DNA of 64,000 nucleotides from Micromonospora sp. RP3T (GTDB taxonomy: Bacteria; Actinomycetota; Actinomycetes; Mycobacteriales; Micromonosporaceae), in NCBI RefSeq assembly GCF_003027925.1, contig NZ_PYPS01000012.1, positions 103,673 through 167,672 of the forward strand, given 5' to 3'. Positions 27,201-34,900 of the stretch are shown one piece after another. Position 1 is the first letter of the stretch. Every line of letters starts with the position of its first letter. The translations under genes and the position numbers were made by a program. The notes beneath the pieces were generated by a model. The model had not been told where the DNA came from. It did no database searches and was given only the letters and a program-made list of their open reading frames with translations.

Positions 27201-27265
27201 TCTCCCGCGGCGCGGAGCGCGAGGGCCCGGTGCTGCGCGGCGGTCAGCGGCGAGGGGTGGGACAC
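24215..27265 (-). CDS. TPR / proline-rich repeat / Fn3 membrane protein
   Basis: 1016 residues. N-terminal tetratricopeptide-like repeats (about 1-140: ALRAAGDLTGARRLLDDAI, LARLHREADDPAAARRVLEEA) are followed by some 650 residues of low-complexity Pro/Ala/Gly sequence. That stretch includes a run of seven to nine imperfect HGAPPIPAT-like repeats around 25990-26330. Then comes one membrane helix (PVLVVGGAVLALVAVVAGGAVWL) and a single C-terminal Fn3-like domain (about 925-1010). The TPR part is predicted cytoplasmic and the Fn3 part outside. Translation starts at a GTG (27265) with a weak ribosome site. No function can be assigned; the layout suggests a structural or signalling link across the membrane. 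It lies 142 bases upstream of the Fn3 operon on the same strand. Confidence 0.8.
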   Translation of the reverse strand: MSHPSPLTAAQHRALALRAAGDLTGARRLLDDAIAAARPAYGEDHQDVLATGHLLARLHREADDPAAARRVLEEAYAAGERRRGDADPLMLALSFDLAGVAEELGNRHEARRNYGRVATAGPAVLGPDHPAVRAARHYLGGSAAAPAGPGPLPGGSAAAAGGHPDPALAGPTVSLPAVAPAQPSRGAPPASTVPAPPGVTPVPGAEWAPHPAPEFRSPQPAPEFRAPATTSGAGAHLVPPPPPPPPSPPSPRSAPGPAPLPPPVVPSPLPRTGGDRPASPWAPPPPRPGLSATPAPPKAGLETAPSPSDAGGPPAPPSHGAPPIPAPSGAPPIPATHGAPPIRATHGAPPIRATHGAPPIPATHGAPPVPTPRGAPPIPPPHGAPPVPSGHATPPTPAGHGAPPIPASHRVTPLPPAPGVTPVPSRAPVTPLPPPDPTASTTGAAALPPPPVIPPPSRPSPRSPWASTGALPDAAVAPPTPGTEVAATPTSPSTLAPVTGEEREAGTPVPPTPRVTEPRSGSPALDTTSAGTAATPSSTAAPAHRTDEPAGATADGPGSGPVTPGPGWDKPTVQVRQIGPLLREEAERQDAAMPSADAVPTSGQPAAPRAVGGAPASTHFPASPRPTSGAPGGHLPDGPSSDGPPSVAGSPGAHRPETAPVSGPPASPPAPRALPVSGPPAPVRPAAGPVAPGYPPVPPGSEAFVHTGGGSPTRPVSGPPGHPASEPPEHPVSGAPVSGTPGSAAPVSGTPAPQWGMTAPPWSSVAPSQPVAGPGPEPTPDTVDAPEAGPNVTEERRGAVAEHRSTDRHDRDVDGGAPDRGWPLPVHDGLPDFPEADRPDPAAYPEQGSWPGVPSAFHQPAAYPVAVEPESRGRNRTVPVLVVGGAVLALVAVVAGGAVWLNRDATPPAPAPGAVKPKVTGPPPTDLRLRDDTTTITVTWTDPTDGGVPFVVAGGRAGQKLGVMATVDAGQTRYTVNGLSARLDYCFTVLAVYSTDSYATSGQVCTDREGGGATPN

Positions 27266-27464
27266 GTGGGCAATGCTGCCCGGAATCGCCGGTTCCGCGC
27301 TACCCGCCCGGTGGCGAGCGGCGTTGACCTGCGAAGACGGACGGCTCCGGAGGTGATGTGCATGATCGTTTCGACCCGTGTACAGTAATGCCCCGTGCGG
27401 CCCTCGGGGCCGGCCGAACCGGTGTGAACCTCACCGTGGCCGACCAGGTAGGCTGGACGAGCAG

Positions 27465-27551
27465 GTCCGGGTGGCGGAATGGCAGACGCGCTAGCTTGAG
27501 GTGCTAGTGCCCGTATAGGGCGTGGGGGTTCAAGTCCCCCCTCGGACACCA
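27465..27551 (+). tRNA. tRNA-Leu (GAG)
   Basis: Complete 87-base class II tRNA. Acceptor arms gtccggg (27465-27471) and ctcggac (27541-27547) pair with one G-U; the discriminator is A and CCA is encoded. The anticodon stem ctagc/gctag encloses loop TTGAGGT with anticodon GAG. A long variable arm and the T-arm gggggttcaagtccccc follow. Its 3' end is the integration site of the downstream island. Confidence 0.97.
27535..27549 (+). repeat. attL core in tRNA-Leu 3' end
   Basis: tcccccctcggacac, the T-arm/acceptor 3' part of the tRNA, identical to 58991-59005. Confidence 0.85.
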
Positions 27552-27589
27552 GCATTCGTGGACATCCACGCGAGATCAACTCCCCTCGC

Positions 27590-28165
27590 GTGGAGATGCG
27601 AAGCGCTACGTCTCATTTGTGCGCCCGGACGTCAGGAGTGGTGTCCCCCTGCGCTGACACCGCTGCGTACGCCCTGGCGGGGGCCTCGGTGAGTTCCGGC
27701 CGCCCGCGTCCCCGCCGGCCCGACGAGCAGGTCGTCGAAGCGCTCATTCCCACCCCACTGCCGGTCGCCTCGCCGGAGCCGGCGCCCCTGCCGACATTGC
27801 CCGCGCCCACCGCCCGCAGTGGCGACGGGGTGCTGTTCGACGTAGCTCACCCCGACGCCGCCGGCCGCGTCACCGCTCGTGCGCTGCTGCGAGCCTTGGG
27901 CTGGACACCTGGCCTCCCGCTGCACGTCGACGTCGTGACCGGCGCCATCCTCGTCACCCCGGCCGCTGACGGTGCGCATGTCGTGGGCACCCGCGAGGAA
28001 CTGCCGCTGCCGGCCGCCGCTCGACACCTGTGCGGCATCGCCACCGGCGAACCCGTCCTCCTGGCCGCCCTGCCCCGCCGAAACCGCATCGTCGTGCACC
28101 CCTCACACACCATCACCGCGGTCCTGGCCGACCTGCACGCCCGCATCCCCGGACAACCCTCATGA
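27590..28165 (+). CDS. AbrB/MazE-like protein upstream of integrase (module 1)
   Basis: 191 residues from a GTG (27590); an ATG at 27596 is an equal alternative. The N-terminal half is Pro/Ala-rich and uninformative. The C-terminal half (about 95-185) reads VTARALLRALGWTPGLPLHVDV...LPLPAAARHLCGIATGEPVLLAALPRRNRIVVHP and resembles a swapped-hairpin AbrB/MazE DNA-binding domain. It is clearly homologous to the protein at 40276-40758, which also precedes an integrase. Its stop overlaps the integrase start (ATGA), so the two are coupled. Possible role: recombination directionality or regulation of the integrase; this is inference. Confidence 0.7.
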   Translation: MEMRSATSHLCARTSGVVSPCADTAAYALAGASVSSGRPRPRRPDEQVVEALIPTPLPVASPEPAPLPTLPAPTARSGDGVLFDVAHPDAAGRVTARALLRALGWTPGLPLHVDVVTGAILVTPAADGAHVVGTREELPLPAAARHLCGIATGEPVLLAALPRRNRIVVHPSHTITAVLADLHARIPGQPS

Positions 28166-29240
28166 CCACGGACCCCGACCGGGTCGCCACCGCCCGAGCG
28201 CTCCTCGATCACCTCGGCCTCACCGCCGCCGACCTCACCAGCAACAGCCCACCTACCGTGCCGACAGTCGCCGAGTACCTACCCACTGTTGTCGCCGCGG
28301 CGAGCCCGGGCACCCGACGCACCTATAGCAGCTCCTGGCGACGGATGGCCGCAGCCTTCGGCGATCGACGCATCGACGCGGTGCGCGCCAGTCACCTCGA
28401 AGCCCTCATGCGACAGGCCACGCGGGCGCCCGCTCCCGCCGCAACTCCCGAAACGGCCGGCACGCCGGCGAGCACCTCATCGCCGCCGCCCGCGCCTTCT
28501 ACAACCGCGCCATCGCCGACGGCCACCTCACCGCCGTCGACAGCCCCGCCCACCGGATCCGCAAACCCCGCCGGCTACCCAACACCCGCCGCGCCCTCAA
28601 CCCCGACGAACTGCGCGACATCAACGCCGCCGCGCGCAGCGGCGGCAACGACATCATCCTCGACGCCCTGCTGCTGCGCCTGCACACCGAAACCGCCTGC
28701 CGACGCGGCGGCGCCCTCGCGCTGCGCCTGATCGACCTCGACACCGACCACGCGCTGATCCGTCTGCGCGAGAAAGGCGGCACGCAACGCTGGCAGCCCA
28801 TCACACCGATGCTCGCCGACCGCCTCGCCGACCACGCCCGAGCCCGTGGCGCCGCCGCACCAGCCGATGCGCTCCTGCGCTACCGCAACGGCCAGCCCGC
28901 CACCTACCGGCGCTACGACCTGCTCTGGGCCCGCATCGGCCGACAGCTACCGTGGGTCGCCATCCAGGGCATCACCACCCACTGGCTGCGCAACACCACC
29001 CTCACCTGGGTGGAGCGGCACTTCGGCTACGCCGTGGCCCGCGCTTACGCCGGACACACCGACTGCCGTGGACCGGCCACCACCACTTACATCAAGGCGG
29101 ACCTGCCCGCGGTCGCCACCGCACTCGTGGCTCTCACCGGTCAGCCACACCCGCTAGCCGTAGCCGAGAACGAGCAGCAGTTCCCCGCCCATGACGCGGA
29201 GGCTGGGGCGGCCGCATACCGCAGTGGAACCCACCGCTAG
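28162..29240 (+). pseudogene. frameshifted tyrosine integrase (module 1)
   Basis: Tyrosine recombinase split by a frameshift near 28425-28442. The N-terminal frame (MTTDPDRVATARALLDHL...SHLEALMRQAT) runs into low-complexity sequence. The matching continuation (RRNSRNGRHAGEHLIAAARAFYNRAI onward) is in the frame of codons starting at 28443 and runs to the stop at 29240. Alignment with the intact homologue at 40748-41818 shows 4 bases fewer here between the shared Gln-Ala and Asn-Ser codons. Catalytic elements survive in the second frame: Arg in TACRRGGAL, Lys in REKGG, THWLRNTT, AGHTD, TTTYIKAD. As read it would not make an integrase unless frameshifting occurs. Positioned next to attL, it was probably the element's original integrase. 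Confidence 0.8.
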
Positions 29241-30052
29241 CCGGGTCGTGAAGCGCCGCCCCCGATGTCGGTACTGGCGTGCAACGGTGCCATGGGAGGC
29301 AGCAGGTGGCCGATCCCCGCAGCGACGACCCATTGGGCAGCTGGCTGGTCCAAAAGCCACGGCGAGCGCAGTAGGAGTTTCCGTAACCCACTGCGGTCTT
29401 GCACCTGCACAGGTTCCTGCCGCAGGCCGCGACGCCACTGGCCGTCAGGACCCCAGTGCCGATGAGACGGCTCGTCAAGGACCGTAACGAAGGCGTGGAC
29501 AAGGTCGCCAACTCGGCGTGCCCCACCAATGGCGGCACGCCAGCCCCCCCCGTGGGTTGCGGCGCGCCAGGCCGCGTACCGCCCACCGCGCTTCTCCGCT
29601 GTGGTCGCCCAGGCACCCAACGTGCCCGCAACGTGCTCGTTATAGTCCGCCAGATCATTACCGGCGATCTCGATGAGCCGGAAGCCACCCGGCAGTAGAC
29701 GCTGAGGATTGACCAACCAGCGCCAGACCCGTACGGCCAGCCAGTCCCAATCGTCCACGCTGACGTCGTCGAGCTGGCCGGCGTCGGCGTCTGCCGGTAG
29801 ACCCACTTCATAACGCCAGCGCCGGATGATCTGTCGAATCCGCCAACTCGTATGCGCGTTGATACGGAGCATGTCACCGTCGTTGAGCGGGCCATCCCCG
29901 GCATGCCAGTCCTCAACAGGGCCATTGCGCCACGCGTTGTTGACTACACCGACCGCCGCGAGATCGAGAACCGCTGCCGCACGATCGGGCTCGATCCCCA
30001 CCTGATGGGCGAGCATGCCGCGCAGGAGCTCGTCCTCGCGCTGCGGCGTCAT
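29237..30052 (-). CDS. hypothetical protein, island cargo
   Basis: 271 residues; not recognised. Soluble, rich in Trp and Arg (DDWDWLAVRVWRWLVNP, RYAAWRAATHGGGWRAAIG), with an N-terminal helical region (EDELLRGMLAHQVGIEPDRAAAVLDLA) and a C-terminal Gly/Pro stretch. No membrane segment or signal. It converges with the integrase remnant (stops overlap by four bases) and is divergent from the ParB-like gene, with a 180-base promoter gap between. Its placement between the integrase and Wadjet makes a role in island maintenance or defence possible, but nothing in the sequence shows it. Confidence 0.6.
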   Translation of the reverse strand: MTPQREDELLRGMLAHQVGIEPDRAAAVLDLAAVGVVNNAWRNGPVEDWHAGDGPLNDGDMLRINAHTSWRIRQIIRRWRYEVGLPADADAGQLDDVSVDDWDWLAVRVWRWLVNPQRLLPGGFRLIEIAGNDLADYNEHVAGTLGAWATTAEKRGGRYAAWRAATHGGGWRAAIGGARRVGDLVHAFVTVLDEPSHRHWGPDGQWRRGLRQEPVQVQDRSGLRKLLLRSPWLLDQPAAQWVVAAGIGHLLPPMAPLHASTDIGGGASRPG

Positions 30053-30232
30053 CGCGTCGTCGTTACTACGGCCAGCGGCCTTCTCGATGAACGCCGAGAA
30101 TGCCAGGCCGTAGGCGGCGGGGCCATCCTCCTAGGACGCTGTACACGCTGTGCCAGGAAGAACGATCACCGCACGGTGCCTTGTTGCCGCGTCACGAGTC
30201 CCGTCTCGTTGCTACCCGTACTCTGTGCCAGC

Positions 30233-30694
30233 ATGGGAACGAACGCGGCGTGGTGGAGCCTGGAGGCGTTGAACGCTGAGGTGCCTGACCACCATCACGA
30301 CTCGACGGTGGAGAACCTCGCCGGGATCTTTGATGCCAGCGACGAACTGCGCTGCTTCCACAAGGAGCACGTCCCCGTTGCCGAGATCGAGAAATGGCAG
30401 CTCCACGATGACCCCGACGACAACGAAGGGATCGCCAAGATTGAAGACCTCCGCCGTGCGATCCGGGCTGGGGTTTGGCTGCCGGCGATCGTTCTGGTTC
30501 ATGTACCCGGCGGGCCTCGATTCGAGCAGTTCAGTGACCCCCGCTATGCGGGCGCTTACCACCTACTCGAAGGTCGTCACCGCTACAACGCCGCTTACCA
30601 GGAGCGAACGCCGACGATTTTTTCGTGGGTCGCTCACATCGGCTGCTGCGGCGGACCCGGCGCTGACCTTGTAGCAGCGGAATCTGGCGGGTAG
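30233..30694 (+). CDS. ParB-nuclease-like domain protein
   Basis: 153 residues from the ATG at 30233, preferred because longer readings overlap the divergent gene. It shows the pattern of a single ParB/Srx-like domain: VPVAEIEKWQLHDDPDDNEGIAKIEDLRRAIRAG, then LPAIVLVHVPGG, and HLLEGRHRYNAAYQE, which corresponds to the G-x-HR nucleotide-binding box. No HTH domain, so it is not a partition ParB. Such stand-alone proteins are usually of unknown role (ATPase or nuclease). It converges with jetD, 83 bases apart. Confidence 0.65.
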   Translation: MGTNAAWWSLEALNAEVPDHHHDSTVENLAGIFDASDELRCFHKEHVPVAEIEKWQLHDDPDDNEGIAKIEDLRRAIRAGVWLPAIVLVHVPGGPRFEQFSDPRYAGAYHLLEGRHRYNAAYQERTPTIFSWVAHIGCCGGPGADLVAAESGG

Positions 30695-30777
30695 GCGTGG
30701 CTCCATCTGAGCTGCCCTGCAAGAGACAGCGAGGGCGGCACGATCATTGCCGATGCGGGACGCCGGGCCATGCGGGT

Positions 30778-31992
30778 TCAGAGCCGGTGAGCACCGAGGA
30801 TTCGCGCGAGAAGGACGTCGTGTTCCTGGTAGACGGCGGCCGTAGCGGCAGTGAGCGCGTGGGACTGCTCACCTTCGCGCGGCCTGGGCCGGGGTGTAGC
30901 CGGCGGGTGATGTCGAGCTTCGGAGGCGGTGTCGTCGTCCATCGCGACGAGTTCGGCCCCATACGTCGATGCGACGACCGCCGCGATCTGTCTGCCCGCG
31001 GCGTCGATGTCGCCGGCATAGCGCAGGCGCACGCCGTGCGCGACAGCGAGTTGGAATAGCACATGATCGATCGCACGCAACTGGCCGCTGGTGCAGGCGA
31101 TCGGCTGCCGCACCCCGGCAATGAAGGCGACCTCCACGACCGACGGGTTCTCCACGACCGTCAGGGTTTGCGGCGCGAGAATGGGCGGATGGTGTACGAG
31201 GTCGAGCAAGGTGAGCGCCACCGGCGCAGGTGAATCGCGCAGTCGCCGGTCGATCGGTCCGTCGCCGACAGCCTCGACGTTGAAGAGCAGGACGGTCGCG
31301 TACAGCCGGTCCGCGATGACACCGACGGTGGCTAGCAGCGCGCGCACAAGATCCGGCCGATTCGGCTCGGGTTGGCCGGCGCGTTCGGCGATCGCGGCCA
31401 CGAGGCGGATGCCGTTGAGGGTGGTCAGGTCGAAGTAGTGCGGGTCGCCGGTGATGTCGTGGGCGAGCTTCGCCAGAGGTACCGGTGGCCGGGCTGGAAT
31501 GCGTCGCAGGGCTGCGGAGAGCGCGGCGATGCTGTGCCGGATCTCGGTATCGTCCTCGCCGACGCCGGTGACCCGCATCCGGGCGACGAGCTGCGGCAGG
31601 TCGGGAAGCTCCTCGGTCGCGTACTGCCACAGCTGCGCACGACGGTCCGCCGCGGCGAGCGTAGCGGCGCTACGGTCGACGACTGGTTCCCCCACTGCTT
31701 TCTCGACCAGCGCGATAAGCGATTCTCGATCGATGTCGAGCGCGGCGAGGAGTTCTCGCAGCGGGACCGTGGCGGTATCGCCGGACACGGTGACGGCGGA
31801 TGTGCCGCGGCGTCGGCGTGTGGAGGTGTCGAGCCAGGTCCGCAGTTGCGCGATACCAGCTGTGCTCAGTGCGAGGACCCGAACCGTGTTGATCGCCTCG
31901 GGGCGGGTACCGGCGCAGAGACGCCCATGCACGGCGCGCCACAGAGGATGCAGGTCGACGTCTGCCGCCAGGTAAGTGAGGTCAGCCGGCAT
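30778..31992 (-). CDS. jetD: Wadjet type III JetD (TIGR02679/DUF2399, Toprim nuclease subunit)
   Basis: 404 residues. The C-terminal DUF2399 domain is Toprim-like: the Glu-containing motif VVENPSVVEVA (about residue 281) and the Asp motif YAGDIDAAG (about 325-333) provide the acidic metal site. The N-terminal part matches the DUF3323 region of TIGR02679. In Wadjet systems JetD is the nuclease that cleaves plasmid DNA after the JetABC SMC-like motor has extruded loops. Last gene of the operon; its start overlaps the jetC stop by 11 bases. Reading as type III rather than type I rests on partner families DUF2397 and DUF2398. Confidence 0.85.
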   Translation of the reverse strand: MPADLTYLAADVDLHPLWRAVHGRLCAGTRPEAINTVRVLALSTAGIAQLRTWLDTSTRRRRGTSAVTVSGDTATVPLRELLAALDIDRESLIALVEKAVGEPVVDRSAATLAAADRRAQLWQYATEELPDLPQLVARMRVTGVGEDDTEIRHSIAALSAALRRIPARPPVPLAKLAHDITGDPHYFDLTTLNGIRLVAAIAERAGQPEPNRPDLVRALLATVGVIADRLYATVLLFNVEAVGDGPIDRRLRDSPAPVALTLLDLVHHPPILAPQTLTVVENPSVVEVAFIAGVRQPIACTSGQLRAIDHVLFQLAVAHGVRLRYAGDIDAAGRQIAAVVASTYGAELVAMDDDTASEARHHPPATPRPRPREGEQSHALTAATAAVYQEHDVLLARILGAHRL

Positions 31993-34900
31993 CGGTCAGT
32001 GTCCGGCCCGGGGTCGTGTCTGCGGTAGGTGCGGCGAGGGGCAGGGGCGTCGGTTCCCCGCTGCCCTTCCACAACCACGGGACGGTCACGCGGTGCCGGC
32101 CGTCGGTGATGACTTCGTGGACGACGACGTGCTGAGCTTCGCGTTTGATCAGCGGGGCGATCGTGGGTGTGGTCGCGAGGACGTCGAAATCCCAGGTTCG
32201 CAGCAGGGTGAGGATCTGGCGCAGGTTGCGGTCGTCGAAAGCGGCGTCGATCTCGTCGATGGACAGCAGGCGAGGCCCGTGGTAGGTGTCGCCGGAGTAC
32301 ATCGACCAGGCGGCGGCCAGCAGCGGGAGCATAGTCGCGAGTCGGGATTCGCCGGTGGATAGGCCTTTGAGCGGGTTGGAGCGGGCGTTTACCGGCTTGA
32401 ACTGGTCGGCGCCGAAGCTGCTGTGCGTGACGCTGATCTCCCACTGGTGCCAGGAGCGGTAGTCGAAGGTGTGGGCGACCCGGTCGGCCCAGGTTTCCTC
32501 GCCGGCGTCCTCCATCCGTTCCCGCAGGATCTCGTACATTTGGTCGAAGACCTCGTCGGAGGGTGGCGCTTTGAGTAGGGCGACCATTTGCTGGGAGTTG
32601 CCGTCGTCGCGGACCTTCCAGTCGACCTGGACGCCGACGCGGGCCACGCCGGTTCGAACGTTCTCGAGGGTGGCCCGGATCTGTCGGACAAGTTCTCTTG
32701 CCGCTTCGCGGCGGGTCTGGATGTCACGCCGCAGCTGGGTGAACATCGACGTCTTGAGAGTCGCTTTGACGTCCTGGCGCAGATCTCGTTCGAGGCCTTC
32801 GGCTGTGGCGCGGAGTGTCTCGGCGGCTTGCCGCAGATCCTCGCCGACGGCGGCGTTGGGTGCGGCGAGCGTGATGCGCCGCCACTCGGTGCCCTCGAGG
32901 GTGGTGCTGTCGAGCTGCTGATCGAACTCTGCGAGGGCCTGGTTGACGGACCGCATCGTGCTCTCGAGCTGTTTCTGCACCCGTTCCCGAGCGATCCTCA
33001 AGGTGTCCAGCCGGGCGCTGGTGGTGGGTTTGCCGGCGAGTAGTTGACGCGACCAGGTGAGTGCGGCGGTTAGGTTGGCAGGCCGGTTGTCGCTATCACG
33101 CGGCAGGGTTTCCGGCACTTCGGCGAAGCCGTGAGTGATCAGCAGGCACATTCGATCGAAGCAGTCGGTGCGATGCTGGTCGGCCTCTCGACGACGCGGC
33201 GCGATCTTGTCGAGCGTGGTGGTGGCGGCGACCGCAGCGTTGTCGTGCGTGCGGAACTCGGCCTCGCGTTGCTCGACCTCTGCCAGTTTGTCGGTCAGGT
33301 CGTCGGCGAGCCGGTCTTTCGTCTGGCGTAGCTCGGCGTATTCCGCCCCGTACAGCGCTCGGGTCTGCTCCATCCGGGCGTCCAGTTCCTCGGCGGTGAG
33401 CCGGATCTGATCCGCGGCGGCGACCGCTTTCTGGAACCGACCGGCGACCCGGCCCGCTGTCCGCTGCTCGCGCTGGGCTGTTGCGAGCAAGTCGAGGGTT
33501 CGCTGCCCGGCGCTCTGCCAGGCCTCGATCTGCTGCAGCAGGGTAGCGACCAAGTCCCGGTGCCGTCGTAGCACTTCTCGGTCGGTCGGCAGGATGGTGC
33601 CGTCGGGCAGCGTCGCGGCGGTATGCAGTGCGCGCAGCGCCGTGCGGGCGCGGTCGCTGGCTTGCCGGTGCCGGTGGCGGTGCTCGTCGACCGAGGCGCG
33701 GGCAGCGGCCTCGTCCCGTTCGGCAGCGTCCTCATCACGGGTGGTGCGGCGCAGCTGCTCCACGTCGGGGAATCGCTGTTCCTCGGCGGCGCACAGTTGC
33801 TGAGCCGTTCGGGCCTCGTTGCGCCGCTCAGTGGCTTCCGCCAGCTCCTCCCGCGCGGTGGTCAGGGCGTCGCCGGCGTCGGACTCGGATTGCCGGGATC
33901 GTCCTAGTGCGCCGGCCGCCTCTTCACGTCGCCGGCGGGCAGTCTCCACCGTCCGGTCTATGGCGGTGCGGGCAGCGTCGAACTCGGCGAGCAGGCCGGT
34001 GAGCTGCGCTGCGGCGGTGGCCAGTGCCTGTGTGGTGTGCTGCTGAGCTTTCGCGACGCCGAGCTGCAGTTGACTGACCTGCTCGCGTGCCGTGGCAACC
34101 ACCTCGGCGGGCGGGAAGTCATCCCGCTCCCGGCGGGACGCGCGGACAGCGGCTTCAAGGTGTTCAACGCGTTGCGTCTCGGCATCGAGGCCTTGGCGCG
34201 CGGTAGCCAGTCGCTGTTCGAGGTCGGCGACGAGCGCGAGCCGGGCGCGTTCGCGGGCGGTCCGGCCGATGAACGTGGCTCGGTAGTTGGGCGGAGCCGA
34301 CGCGATCACGTTGCCGGTGCGCAGATGCCCGATGCTGAGGTCGCTGCCGGCCAGGTCGATGGCGACGGCCTGCAGCAGCCATTCGACGTGCCGCGGGTCG
34401 GCGCCCGAGCCGTTCTCCGCAACGAGAATGTCGGCGAGACTCTGCCCGACCACGGGACGGTCGCCGGCGAGCACCAGGTCACCGTCGCCGACCAGGCGGT
34501 CGCCGGTGATCAGCGCGTCGAGCAGCCCCGCGGTCAGCAGGGCACCCTCGATACGGTCGGCCTGTTCGGCGCTGACGTGCTCGGCGAAAGCAACGGCGGC
34601 CCACAACGGCACGCCACGGCCCGGATCGCGCGGCGACCGCCACGGTGGCGCTGGCGGCACCGGCAGCTGTCGCCGGGCCTGATCGAGCTCGTCCTCGATC
34701 CCGCTGACTCGTTGCCTCGCCTCATCGACGGCACGCCCTGCCTCGGCGATCGCGCGTTGCAGACCGCTGACGGCCGCCGAATGGGCCCGTTCCAGATCGA
34801 GGAACGGCTGCCGCAGATCGATGGCATCCGGATCGTCGGGCAGGTTCACCGTGCGGCCGTCGAGGTGGACGAGCCCGGCGCGCCACTCGGCCACCTGGCG

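Noticed and set aside
27244..27579. 111-residue minus-strand frame reading LVSEGGLEPPRPIRALAP
   Set aside because: This is the antisense of tRNA-Leu, a well-known spurious translation in actinobacterial genomes.
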